Shown here one piece after another: positions 21,871 to 34,050 of a stretch of DNA of 64,000 nucleotides. Made by a program: the position numbers and the translations under genes. Position 1 is the first letter of the stretch. Each line of letters opens with the position of its first letter. Source of the stretch: Atopsyche davidsoni. Lineage: Eukaryota; Arthropoda; Insecta; Trichoptera; Hydrobiosidae. Where the stretch lies: contig JAILWY010000007.1 in NCBI GenBank assembly GCA_022113835.1, positions 12,625,001 to 12,689,000 on the forward strand, read 5' to 3'. The notes under the pieces are model-generated. The model worked only from the letters and a program-made list of their open reading frames with translations, was not told where the DNA came from and searched no databases.

Positions 21871-24436
21871 TGTCCTTGCGTTCAGATATTTTGACGTTTG
21901 CTGAAGACTGGAGCTTTTGCTGTAGCGCGCATTTTTTTTTTAAGTTTGCTTGAATTTAAAAATATATCTTTAACCTTGGAGTGCTTGCAGTGTAAAAGAC
22001 AGTGCATTTTTTTATTATTGCAGATATGCACTTATTTATGCCCGCTAGGTATTTTTAGAGGTGAATATATAAAAAAAAGTTTTTTTTTCCAAATTGTGTA
22101 CACGATAGTCTAATTGCTTATTTATCATAAAAAAACCAAGAAACCTTTTTAAATAATAAGGTATGTACAGATCATATTAGGAAGATTTATAGAACACCAA
22201 AATATACTTTTTGATGTACAAAACCACCGGTATAATTAATTTAGAAAATCACTGATTGTCATGTGAGAAAAAAAATAGTGTCATAAAAATTAACGTAGTT
22301 TTATTGATTGTTATATGCAGGTTGAAATAATCATCTTTCAAAAAAAAGTTTTTTAATAAATATAGATATATATATATATTTATATAAATATTTTTAACGC
22401 TTGAAAAACCACGATCGAAAAGATAGCAGCATTCATAAAGTACTGTGTGACGGTGAATTCGGATTTGCAGTTGTGAGGTCCCGTCAGTGGAAAGAGCGTC
22501 AAAAGCCCCCTCGAGACTGTCAAAAATGTGATAATATCACATCAGACTTTTAAATTTGTCAGAAGTGAACACCGATCAGACGTCAAATAACATTTCCATG
22601 AAACGAAGTTTCAACATTGCAAAAGTGCTTTTGGCAGTTGAATTTGAAATTCAACAGCATTTCTCCCACATTGAACAACTGAAAAACAATACAGTCGTTC
22701 ATTGAACACTTCTGGCCTTCGTCAAATATTCAGTGACATCGCCAGAGCCAGCTCGGGCTTTCAACACCTCTTGAAATGTTAAGTTAAGTCCGCCCTTAGG
22801 CGTAAAAACTTTCATCGTTTCATTAAATAATCTTAAATATATGCAATTGTATGAATAAACGTGAGGTCTTTTTTGGTTTGATAGATCAGATATTTATGCT
22901 CGCTAATTTCTCGCATAAACGTGAATTGAGTACAAATAAACTTTTCGTTATTTAATTGGAACAAGAGTTTTATATCTTGACTGCATGATATTTACAACGA
23001 ATGGAGTATGTATTAAATTATATGATAATAATAAGTGATATATTTATGTAACAGGTAAAGTATTTATGTAATCGTCACAAGTAATACGATTGTTTTAAAA
23101 TTAACAAACCTATTAAATTACGAAATTGACTACATTAAACTTAACTAAGTTTGTTTTTAAAACGTTAATTAAAAAAAAACAGTTTTAACAAATAATATTG
23201 ACATTTTAATTGAATTCACTATAAGAGAAAATGGCTGTGGGAAAATGAAGTTTGGCATTTAGAAATTTTAAATTTTCATATTTTATCTAAGATATTCAAA
23301 ACTCTGATCATACAAAACTAATGCGGACCTGAAAGCTATAATACAATAATAACAATGTGCCAACACGTTCTGTTTCATCAAAAGCAGCGGCTAATAAAAA
23401 TTCTCGAAGATAGATCTGAAATGATATTTTGACACGTAGTCGCCACCTTGAACCCTCAACTTTTTAGGAATAACAGTGGTGTGTGGTGGAATCAAAAGAA
23501 TTAAAATCATAAAATAATAATTTCGAACCAAATAAATTATTGAAGTATGGGGAAAACGTTAAATTGTAAACCGATGTAAAAAGAAGCATGTATTAACGTC
23601 TCGTTATTAAAAAAATGTAACATCAAATTCGATGGTGTTTATACACATTCTTCTTTTTTCTTCTAACTTCTCAAACATTGAAACCAAGTAGGCCGATAAT
23701 TCAGCTTAAATCAAACCAATTTAAATTTAATTGTTATGTTACAAAAATATATGTTTATTCAGATAATAAATCAAATATATTCAAATACCTACTTTTTAAT
23801 TATTTTTTATTGGGAAGTTCATACTGTTTTTTTATATTTGCTGAAATTCATCAGATATTGAACTCTGCTAATAAAATTTACAATACAACTATTGAATTAT
23901 GATTTTTTTTTATGTAAACGTATACATTATACATAGTTATATTACTCTGAATATGTTTCGCAATCAAAGCCTAAGACTTTAATGTCCTCAACAAATTGCG
24001 CGTCACTGGTATAAATATAATATGGTACAGACGATATTTTCTTCAGATAGTATTCCTGTGAAATTTAATGGATCTACGACCGCATGCTTGCAGTTTTTCA
24101 GAGTTTCTGTCTTCTGCCTATAGCCTCGCTGCCTCAGACGGCGGAGATATCCCAGAGATTGTTAATAACGATCGATGAATTATGTATGGAGGGGCATCTG
24201 GCACTTTGATTTGTTTCGTATGATGTTGCATATAACGCAGTCTCTCACTGGACACCGATATCCAAAAAAAATATTAACTATAACACAATCATGCCGAGAC
24301 ACTTACTAACCATATTATTCAATGAGTTTTATTAGAAGTTATTTATTATATGCATTTTTGTTAGTTTTGGCAGCCATTGTATATAAAATTTATCATATAA
24401 GTGCCTTTAGGTGTTAACTGCATGAAGTTTTCAGTC
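21871..24436. other. AT-rich non-coding stretch
   Basis: Only small features are seen: a TGTGATAATATCACA palindrome near 22526, moderately GC-rich sequence at 22430-22800, and a small segment at 24080-24200 (CCTCGCTGCCTCAGACGGCGG). No gene or mobile element is supported. Confidence 0.45.
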
Positions 24437-24525
24437 CTTCGATGTTTCCGAGACCATCCTTCAAGAATTTAAAAGGTTTGAAAAATCTCTCAAGGTGGTT
24501 TCTGTATGAGGACCGAAACGTCGAA
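24437..24525. repeat. Two facing copies of the GGTCC..GACCGAAACGTCG motif
   Basis: The minus-strand copy (24437-24466; TTGAAGGATGGTCTC, GGAAACATCG) faces a plus-strand copy (24488-24525; GGTGGTTTC, GAGGACCGAAACGTCGAAG). The two are near inverse complements and can form one long imperfect hairpin. They belong to the same motif family as 11988, 17789, 18216 and 37853. Confidence 0.5.
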
Positions 24526-27225
24526 GTATCTATTTAACTTGACAGCGTTATATAATAATAAGCTAAAATTGAAAATTCGCAAAACCTACATTTGAATTCA
24601 GTTATTATTTTATTTCTGCTATTAAATACGAGGAACAAACTGACTATTGGATCAAAGTAAACTTTGTTTAAGTATTTTTGTATGCATTGATAATTATTCA
24701 TTGTTACGTGTTGCGAATGGAAAAATTTGAAACCTTTCAAGTTATCATCACGTGAAAATAAATATAGCGTTGTTTTTTTGTTTATTGGAATTCAGGTATA
24801 AGTTGGGCTGTCTATTAAAACTTAATATTAATATTATTTAAGTATAAAAAAATCTAGACTATTTATTTTAAGTTCCTGTAAAGCTATTTTTTTAAATAAG
24901 TTTAAACTATTGTGGACTAATTTTCTCTTAAAACGTTCAATCCATAATTTTCACCTTAAAATCTAACCAATTAGAAGTTCTAAGTCAAATGATCAATTCA
25001 AAACTTTTTAAAATTTTTTTTATTATTCTCAGAGTGAAATTGCTTGGCTTTATATGTTAATTTTGCATATAATATATGCTTAAGATAATTTGTTTTACAT
25101 TCAGACCATATTTGTAAAGGCATTAAACAAATATCTCATAGATCTATTAAGCTTTATGACGAAAAAAATATAAATTTTTATTCTATAAAAAATCATTGTC
25201 AGAGCCCTGCGTTTCGAGCTCTTTGGTGATTGTCTTTCTCAATAATATCCATCGGTGCGTCATGTGCGTACACCGCAGTTAATATGTACGCATACAATAT
25301 AGCACAACACACGACACGTACACTTGTAGGCTAAGTACTCTGTCTGGGAAACCTGCGGCCAGAGTCTGTCGCACTCGGGGGAACTAGAGCAGAGCTGGGC
25401 TCGGCTGTGTGACTCATGCTTAGCGCTTAATCCTTTCACGGGGAAGGCTTCTCAAAGGTTTATAAATCACACCACATACAACCCAAACCACATAAAAATA
25501 TCTGCAATAGTAATAAATTTGCACGAGCATGCCAGATGACCTGCCATATCACGATGACACGCTATGGCTCGTGATGATGCGATATGATGATTATGACGAT
25601 GTGCGTGATGATGACATGGCGTCAGGTTACATGATGCGCACATATAAATTAGATCATGATATTTCAAAATATTTTATTATTAATCCAATTTTTAGAATCT
25701 ACCATTTGTCATATCTAAATAAATACTCGTATTTATTTTAATATTTTCTTGTAAACGACCTTAATAATTATTAAAAACATGCTGAAAATGCATTCCGTAA
25801 AATTTAAAAGAAAATTAGGGTATTTTAATTTAATATAGTTTATAATGTGTTTAAATAAACGTGTATGCCAGTTCTAGTCACACGTTAGATATTTTTATAA
25901 AAAATCTGGATAATTTAATATAGCCATATACACACTAGCAACTAATTATTGGTCATTTTGCTGCGCTACCAAAGCACTGTGTGAAAATATTTCAGCTTCA
26001 TAAAATGTACCATTAGTGTTGAGAAATTTCACGCAAAGTTATGTACATACATTGAAAAAAATAGTTTTTTTTTACTTTTAACCCGCAGGTGACATCTCAT
26101 ATAAGAGCTGTTTTTTAAATTTTATTAAAATGACACAATGAAATTTAAATACAAAAAGTTGCTATATATTGTATTAATGAAACTATGACAAAAAAAAATT
26201 ATTGTTAAGAGTCGAAAACTTATTTATAAAAATAATTTAAAAAAATGTTTTTTAAACTTAGTGAGCTTGCAGTTTTATGTATAACTTTTGGGGTCCATAT
26301 GCTTAAAGGTTCAAAGATACGCGAGCCTGGAGTGCGGAGCCACAGGAAGCTTATTTTAGTATTCAGTTCAGAAACCTGCTAAATGCTACAAAAAAAACAA
26401 AACAAACGAAACGCTGAAAAAACAAAAGCGCAACAAAAACGCGACAAACACAAAACAGAAGAATAACGATCTGTCCTCAGAGGGACTTTTGTCTAAAACC
26501 AAACTAAATTAGTAATACGTGATCTACAGAGGTTTTTGAAAAGACTGTATCGACACGAGGAAATATGTACGTATTTGAGGAAGGTACTTGTATGAAAAAA
26601 AAAATTGTACAGTTCTACTCATTATAATGAACGATATGATAAAAAATATATATTATTTAATTAAGTTAATTATAAAATCATACCTTATTAAATAAGGTTT
26701 ATCGTCGTTATTGATAATAAGTAAGAGATTTATATTTTTTACCGTTGTTTTGATTGTGAAACAGAACCTTAAATGAAAAACAGAGACTGAAAGAGAGAGA
26801 AAAGCTGTAAGCGTGGTGAGCTTCACAGACAATTATAAACCTTTTAAATAAACCAAATTTAAAATGTTTACCTTCAAGTAATAATGAAACCTTAAAAAAT
26901 TAATACGACCAACAAGCTAACGTTGGCCCATACAAGATTTAACAAATGACTCTGCAAAACCCGGTTGCGTATCTGCCAAGTTAAGATGTCAAATGCGGCA
27001 ACATTTCAAATGTTAAAAACTCATTACAGGTTCTATGATAGGATTTATCTCCTTCTAGAAGGTTCAATAAACATCGATCCCCCGACAGGCGGCGTTATAA
27101 TTTGATATATATCTGTGTTGAGATTTTTTAAAGGCTCATATGAAAATAATGACCGCTTCTGCTCACAAATCAAATATTAACACTTGAGACAGTACAATGG
27201 CCGGTGATCAAGTGTGTCCGCGCGA
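24526..27225. other. AT-rich non-coding stretch with a small island and low-complexity DNA
   Basis: A GC-richer island lies at about 25200-25460 (CCTGCGGCCAGAGTCTGTCG, GAGCTGGGCTCGGCTG). GATGATG-rich low complexity occupies 25525-25640, and an A/C-rich ACAAAAC run lies at 26385-26460. No gene is supported. Confidence 0.45.
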
Positions 27226-27227
27226 GC

Positions 27228-27330
27228 AGGGGCGGCCAACCATAGGATGTAAAATCCGATTTTCAGGGATTTTTTGAGATGTTGCTTGGTGGATTTTGTC
27301 TTCGGGTACTGGGATTTTTAACATCGGAAA
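27228..27330 (+). mobile_element. hAT-like terminal sequence
   Basis: CAGGGGCGGCCAACCATAGG at 27228 has the form of a hAT terminal inverted repeat (CAGGGG..CCAACC). No matching second end was found nearby, so this is a solo or broken end. Confidence 0.35.
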
Positions 27331-27534
27331 AAAATAAAAAGCCTAAACGCAGCACAACACCCAAAAATCTATAGACCGTCTAATATTTTTTTCCTACACG
27401 CACTGAGACATCTATAAAACGGAGCAAAGAGTTTGAATCTTGAATTTTTTTTTAAGGCCGTCTTTCCAAATGACAAACGGCTGCCAAAGCGTAAGGACAT
27501 AATTGACGGTGAAATGTATTTATCGGTTGAGAAT

Positions 27535-27830
27535 GTTTGAGTTGCTAGTTGGCGGTTGACGACCCCTGCCCCGGGAGCCACCAGGAGCCTGGCCGGCGCG
27601 TGACGTCACCGCGCGTGTGTCGGATCAGGTGACGCCAAGGCGGACTGCATTTCAGGCTCTCGGGTCGCTGCGAAAATGGCCGCCCATTGCACAAGACGTC
27701 TCTAGCCGAGCGGATTTTTATGCAATTCGGATTCTGGTTTCGAAGACTTTTGGTATTGTGCGCAGAGTCGGTTTTCTATTCGCGCGAACCGGCGTCCCTT
27801 GCGCGGATTTATTTGCATGGGATTGAGGTT
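27535..27830. promoter_or_regulatory. GC-rich island with CRE palindrome and Pho/YY1-like site
   Basis: TGACGTCA at 27601-27608 is embedded in a larger near-palindrome, GCGCGTGACGTCACCGCGCG. Seventy bases downstream lies AAAATGGCCGCC (27673-27684), which matches the Pho/YY1 core on either strand. High CpG content and the absence of a supported long frame suggest a promoter or enhancer. The frame 27617-27826 lacks recognisable domains. Confidence 0.35.
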
Positions 27831-27924
27831 ATTTGAAAATCCCAATTACTTGTTGAGGGACAACGCATTTGATTGTGGTGAAGATCCATTATTATAATGA
27901 TAAAAGTATATAATGATGAGTTTA

Positions 27925-27938
27925 CTATATATATACTC

Positions 27939-28014
<76 letters not shown>

Positions 28015-28053
28015 CATGACTAGTTTCGACCAAATAGACTAGGTCATCATTAG
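27925..28053 (-). repeat. (AT)n tract joined to hammerhead-like hairpin, family A copy 2
   Basis: On the minus strand, TTATGCAT then CTAATGA, T, GACC, a loop, GGTC, GAAACTAGTCATGCAA (hairpin 28053-28020) runs straight into an (AT)n tract of about 36 units (28011-27940). The hairpin is homologous to 14472-14522, with CTGATGA changed to CTAATGA. Flanking ATGCAT and ATGCA words can pair with each other. Confidence 0.65.
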
Positions 28054-28333
28054 ATGCATAACTAAACTAAACTACTAACAAATAAATTTACAACGTACTT
28101 GAACGCACTGAAATATTAATAATACTGTTTTAAAAGATTAATATAAATATATTAATTATAAGGATTTTCGCCAGTGGCTGGAAGTCGGAAGTGCATTCGA
28201 ATTAATGAGACTTGCTTAGGATGAATGTATAATATGTTCAGTGATATAGTCACAGTTGAAGAAATATATATAACATATAAATATTAATTCTGGGATTTCA
28301 TTACGGGTTGAGTAATATTTTTTTAAAATAAAC
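28054..28333. other. AT-rich non-coding flank
   Basis: Nothing further identifiable. Confidence 0.4.
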
Positions 28334-28397
28334 GCATAGTGGATCAATGGATAGCATGCCTTATTGGTAAGTGTGCGGTCTAAAAATCGATTCACAT
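28334..28397 (+). repeat. tRNA-like fragment
   Basis: AGTGGATCAATGGATAGCAT resembles an A-box/D-arm (GTGGATCAATGGA) and CGGTCTAAAAATCGATTCAC a decayed T-arm. Spacing is tRNA-like, but the stems are not intact. It is a pseudo-tRNA or SINE head rather than a functional tRNA. Confidence 0.35.
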
Positions 28398-31300
28398 TTA
28401 AAACAACTAAAAAGTCGTGGGATCTAAAAATGAGTCTAAAATTTATATACTATAATGAAATGTGCATTTGTTGTTTGATGAATACTTGATTCTTGGGTGT
28501 TATGTCACAAAAAAATTGGTTTAGCTTCATACTGAAGACGATCTCAACACTGAAATTAAATGAAAAAAATACTTAAAACAGATAGTCTCATTCACGAGTG
28601 TTGACGATGGTTTTGAAACACCTGTAGAGATGAAATAAATTTAAGCCTTCGATGCTAATGGCTTTATATATCAGTATGATGAACCATATAGATTGAAAAC
28701 TACTTACAATCATAAATACAAATCCTAATTACTTCCATAAAATTATTTGATATATATCTTTATGTCATTCACCTGTAGTAAGGTAATTAGCAAAGAATAA
28801 TCACCCGTATACTTTAGCGCTAACGATTGCGTTACAGTCGTTAGTAGAGATGGGCTGATCGAGATTTCTAAAATAATCGATAATCGTATTTAAAATATAT
28901 ATAATATCGATTTTTTTTTGTATAAATAGTTTTTATCAATAAAAATATAAAAAAATAAAAATAAATACATATAAATTGGTATTATTAAACTATTAAAAAT
29001 AAGGTCAATTTTTATAATCTCAAAACGATATATTTTAAAAAATAAAAATAAAATTCACACATCACAAAAAATATTGCTTTTTTATTTAAAAATGACACGT
29101 AAAAAAGTGCATATTTTTCAAAAGCTAATTTCGATCGAAATGAAGTTCTAAATTATTCCCTTCACTAGTCTTTAGAAATATCAATAAAAGTGATACTTTT
29201 GCAAGTATTAATCACCTATAGAGACCCATAAAAAATGGATAATTAATTCCGCACTGGACCCGACCATGGGTTCGATTCCTACAGCGGCGCATGTGAACTG
29301 TGCCAGGAAAAGCTTGTTTTCTCTATGAAAATTCTGCAATAAATTTAAACCGATTGAGAAGTTAGCGTTTGAATATTGAAAGAAATTGCTGCATATTTTG
29401 TAACAGAAATGCCGTTTAGCTTCATTTGTATCATTATACCTATATTAAATCAGTCTCTATAACCAAACAAATGATATATATTAAAACAAAAAGATAGTTT
29501 TTTATGCCTTGCGCTTTTACTCACACGACAAGTGTTTATTTTTATTATAAGCATTTTGTTAAAATAATTATGATGTATTGGTGAAAAATGAAAAGTCGTT
29601 GGTGGCTTAACACAGAAAAAATATACTGATTCTGAAATATTATGAGAGTACAAAAAAAAGAGATCAAAAAGGTTATTGGTGCAAAATTAAAAGTGTTTCA
29701 AATGTCCATCGAGCTAAGGAAAGATATTAGAGAATAAAAAGTAGAAAATCTATGTTTATTGATTAAAAACGAAAATCTTATGTCTACATATATAAATATA
29801 AATTTAACATCAACACATTTTTTTATTCGTTGAAGTGTTTTACACTGACACAAATATTAAACGATTGTATGAATAATCAAATTAATATATTTTAAAACGC
29901 CAATAATTTAGTTCTGTTCACTTTCACGGTGTTAAATAAACTATACCAATTACGCAACTCTGGCTTCTAAGTTATATTTATGTGCAATGAATGTTTATGG
30001 ATGTAAGCTATATATATATTGTGGGAAAATAAAACTTCAGAGATATTAATGCAATTCTGTAAGAAGTAATTAATTATTGGTTAAGGACTATTCAATGATA
30101 ATTGATCACTTGTACGCCTTATATGTTCTGAGAATATAATTAGTATTTATAATTCAACAATTCAATTAAGACATCTTGTACTTGTGGGTTAATTAAATGC
30201 AAGCAAAAACACGAAATGGATATATTGAGGAGGAACATTTATTTTAAGCATTATGACAAACTTATCATAAAAACGTATGATAAAAAGTGTCACATACATA
30301 TTTTCAGTGAAGTGGTTTTGAAAAGATATGCATATATTTTTAAACAGCACTATAAATTAAACATTAAGTCCATATCTAATCTAAGCATGCAGTTTTTATA
30401 ATCTGTATAATACTATAAAACATTCGACATATTAAAAGGGCTACGTTAATAAATTTGAAAGTGCATTTAAAAAGTTTCAATTAATGGTATTTATTATAAA
30501 AAACAATAATAATGAAACTATGAAGTTTTTGATTATTATTCGTATTTATTTTATATATTTAATATACAATAATATTTTTTAGTATTGTTTCCACATTTCA
30601 TTACTTGGAAAGGTTGACATCTTCAGGTGGAGTTTCAAAGATATGCCAACTTTGCATTCTGGTGAAACTCTTCACGTCAAATAATAAAAAGTGGCAACAA
30701 AACTTAAAATATTTTATTTAAAAAATTCAATATATTCAAAGAGATCGTTAAAAAACGATAGTAGTAGAGAAATAATGTAAAGATATATTAAATAGACTTT
30801 TTGTTGTATTTTGTCATTTTTTAAGATTGCATTAAACTACGTTTTATCGATAAATATTACAATCAGCAGTAAGTATGTGTGTTGGTTTTGTATGTAAAAT
30901 TTTGGTAAAAATACAAATAAAACAGGAATTAATGCTTACTGTGCAGTACAGTCTGCGTTTAAACGAAGATAAATTAAAAAGAATTTAAAATTAATTCGTT
31001 GCTTGCGATAAGTACACCGTTTCCAGGAATGTGCTCACTTCTGCGCAGAATTCGAGTACACGAGATGTTTATTTCTTCGATTGTGTTTCTTTATCCGATT
31101 TAATTTATTTTCATTGCAAAGCCGAATTTAAATGACCCGAGAAACATTTGTACAAATGCAAGCAAATTAGCAAACATAATAAGGCCCAGGGTTGCAGACG
31201 CAATTTTGCAAAAATATTCAAAGGCACACTTAAAATAATGTTTCTACAATAAGCAAAATGGCTTGGAATATGGAGAATGAGGCTTTTTTGATGGAGTCTT

Positions 31301-31420
31301 TAAGTCTTGATTTATATTTTGAAACTAAATGATGCTTCGTATGATAAACGTGTTCTCGGATTTTATCGGTTGTTTTCGTCAAATAAAATTTTATGTATAG
31401 TCATTGAAATCTTTTAAATG
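28398..31420. other. AT-rich non-coding stretch with one more tRNA-like fragment
   Basis: At 29250-29312, GACCATGGGTTCGATTCC contains a T-arm/B-box (GGTTCGATTCC). It is followed by a GCGGCGCATGTGAACTG tail, the form of a SINE head. The rest, including the short frames at 29.5 and 30.2 kb, shows nothing recognisable. Confidence 0.4.
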
Positions 31421-31429
31421 TACTCTTCG

Positions 31430-31590
31430 CTTCCGACACCCTGGTGTAGTCAGGGTTCAGGGGTCGAAGCTGGCCCCAAACTGGACACGACCGCCTGCTC
31501 CACCCCTGTCCCCTCCTGCTCCACCCCTGGCCACTGCCTGGGCAGCCCGAAGCCAGGAATGCAATGCAAAGAACGCCAGCAACAGTTAAA
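31430..31590. repeat. C-rich segment with a short duplicated unit
   Basis: CTGCTCCACCCCTG occurs twice within 25 bp (about 31494-31535) in a C-rich block. Three overlapping open frames exist because of the composition. No coding interpretation is supported. Confidence 0.4.
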
Positions 31591-32160
31591 AAATAATAAC
31601 AATGAACGCCATACAATAAACATCATTGTATCTGGTAAAAATTGTCAACACAATATGTATCAGACTACGGTTGCATAAGTAATATTGTGTAACTCATAAT
31701 ATTTGAATATTCAATATTTTTGACAGAGAGTACTTGGTGGAATTCCATTTTAATATTTTGAGTTTGATAGTTTGATAATGCCAACGTAAAAGGTTGGCAA
31801 AACCGGTCACCAATAAAAATTAACATGTGGAAAAATCACTCAAGTATATATATTATAATATTTTTTTAAAAAGATTGTACTTTATTTATGGAAAAACACC
31901 TAATCTATATATTCAATAGCAAAAAAATAATTTAAACTGTGGCTATATAATTAAACCGTGTAGAATCCACTAAGTTTTTGCATGACATTTTATATATAAT
32001 TGATAAATTAGATTTCAATAACTTCTTGGTTACTTTGTGTTTTGATTTGATTTTAATGAATGCAATGATACTAAAATTCGAGACCTTTATTTAAAATTTC
32101 CGTATACTTATTTATTAAACCGTAAGCATTTTATGTTAGTGTATCAAACGCCGTAGGAGT
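31591..32160. other. AT-rich non-coding stretch
   Basis: Nothing identifiable. Confidence 0.4.
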
Positions 32161-32400
32161 CCTTTATCCCATTATATATTATACGACTGCACTTCAGTCC
32201 CAATGACCGGTAGTGTCTCGTAAGGAAACTTAATATGGCATTTAAACCTGAAATAAAAAGACTGCGTGAAAGGAAGGCGATATCAATTTACCCCCGAGGG
32301 AGGGCACAATGCCAACTGTATTTATTACACCAGCGGCTAATGCAGGGGGCCGGAAGGCTCCCGCTGCTTCATGGGAATTCTGAAACACTCTTCAGGGTAG
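32161..32400. other. GC-richer island
   Basis: CCCCCGAGGGAGGGCACAATG and AGGGGGCCGGAAGGCTCCCG stand out from AT-rich flanks. The plus-strand frame 32235-32528 runs through it but has no recognisable domain. Confidence 0.25.
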
Positions 32401-32567
32401 AAGAACATGGATGGTACTCCACAGATACGTTTTGTTTTTCATTATATTTGAAACAAAAAAAAACAGTGCTTCTAAAATATAGAAAACCTTTTTTTTTAGA
32501 TCCTACGGTACGTCTCAAATATTCATAAAAAAACTGTATACATATATGCAAATATCTGCTAGGAAAG

Positions 32568-32630
32568 TAATCGAATCCTCGAGACCTCTCGATCAAGTCT
32601 CCAAAGTTTTATCACTAAGCCAACTTTGTG
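32568..32630 (-). repeat. tRNA-like fragment, minus strand
   Basis: Minus-strand reading: TTGGCTTAGTGATAAAAC (A-box form TGGCTTAGTGATA), then GAGAGGTCTCGAGGATTCGA (B-box form GGATTCGA). Arms are imperfect and the 3' CCA-stem side is missing. It is probably a tRNA-derived SINE remnant. Confidence 0.35.
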
Positions 32631-33649
32631 ATTTAATTTTTACTTACTATCTATGAAAAACATAAATAGTTTTACTTTTTTTTTGGTTTATGTTGATGTT
32701 TAACGAAACAATTTTCCATATCATAAATATCCTCAAATATTGCTTTATTAGATGAATTTGCCATTGATACTTGCAAATTCTTCAATAAAGCCAGAACCAT
32801 TAACGTGTGTATATTTAGAGAAAAAATAATGCAGAAAATAAATGAAAATAATTTGTTTTGGGAGTAATTTTAAAGCACAGTCCAATATTCCCGGGTTTCG
32901 TGGGGTCGGATATTTCAAAGATAATAAAATGCAGACATATTTTACCTTTTCGCAGACACGTGTTTGAGATTCGATCCTTAATGTGAGGGAAGTGGAGCGT
33001 GGAGCGACAACTTATTATTTTTATGTGAGAAATTGAAACAAGGTATCTTTATTGAATGCATGTAGGCTGGTCGTCCTGCGGGGATAAAATTAAAATAAAT
33101 ATTCAAATTTTATTCAAATGCAAACATTCGTGCGATAAAAACACCTTGTAATTTTTTTTTATCTGAAACACTTTGTTTACATCTTAAGTTAATAAAATAG
33201 CGTTGGTTGTCTTCTGTTAAGTGCTTTGTTTCTGGTTCTTTGACAGGTAAATATGAAACTGACATTATTTGACTTGTGATTGTTTTGATTTGATCGATGG
33301 CAAATAAAAGTTTAATACGATACGATAATTGATGTGGTATCCATTGCTGTAGAAGAATATTTAATAAAAGCTGCACTATTACGGATATGTTATTCGGAAC
33401 TCTTGGACCTTTAATCCCCTTAATCTAATAAAATATATATATATTGTTTATTTTCTTAAAATAATTTACTATAGAGAAACACACCAGGGATTTTTCGGTT
33501 TTTTTATGATTGAACAGAAGATAAATTATAGAAAATATACGAACACAAACCTTTAGACTTAACAATGGTGATATATGCATGTAAAAAATATATGCAGTGA
33601 TGAATATTATTTTATATCTTGAACATTGTATCTCGATTGTATAAATGCA
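32631..33649. other. AT-rich non-coding stretch
   Basis: Nothing identifiable. The minus-strand frame 33376-33110 has no recognisable domain. Confidence 0.4.
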
Positions 33650-33650
33650 T

Positions 33651-33685
<35 letters not shown>

Positions 33686-33697
33686 GAGAGCGAGAGG
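33650..33697. repeat. (GA)n tract, GAGA-factor-type
   Basis: A GAGAGA tract with GACAGA interruptions. GAGAG is the binding core of insect GAGA factor, and the tract lies about 120 bp from the phased AACAAA array and its Pho/YY1-like site. Confidence 0.9.
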
Positions 33698-33715
33698 AGA
33701 CAGGCCCGGAGTGCA

Positions 33716-34050
33716 TCAGCTTCGTATGATTAGTGGCGCCTCAGCGAGTCGCACCATTTCCTCGACTAGACGGGAATAAATTACGGCGATAATGTAAACA
33801 ACATGCAGTGCGAGAGCGAGAACAAACCATAACAAAAGATGGCCGCGACATAACAAATGAAGAACAAGCCTAACAAATGAAGGACGGGAATAACAAATGA
33901 ATCGCACCGGGAACAAAAGCCGAGCGGGCGGCCCAGCTGCGAGCAGTCCGCGATCCATCACTGATTATCACGTGTTCTCATTAATTAGACACCGGTCTTC
34001 TCTTAATGGCGAGATCCGCTTACCTGCAGTCTGGGGAGATTGATAATTTC
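33716..34050. promoter_or_regulatory. Candidate enhancer with a 20-bp-phased AACAAA array
   Basis: AACAAA occurs at 33821, 33831, 33852, 33872, 33892 and 33912, so the last five copies step by 21, 20, 20 and 20 bp, about two turns of the helix. An AACAAG lies at 33863. Three units read AACAAATGAA exactly; the intervening bases are partly conserved. AAGATGGCCGCG at 33837-33848 is a Pho/YY1-like site, and an ATTAATTAG homeodomain-type core follows at about 33981. AACAAA/AACAAT words are the SOX-type HMG-box core. The minus-strand frame 33961-33716 through the block has no recognised domain. Confidence 0.4.

Noticed and set aside
27809..28033. Open frame with a run of Ile-Tyr repeats
   Set aside because: It is a translation of the (AT)n microsatellite.
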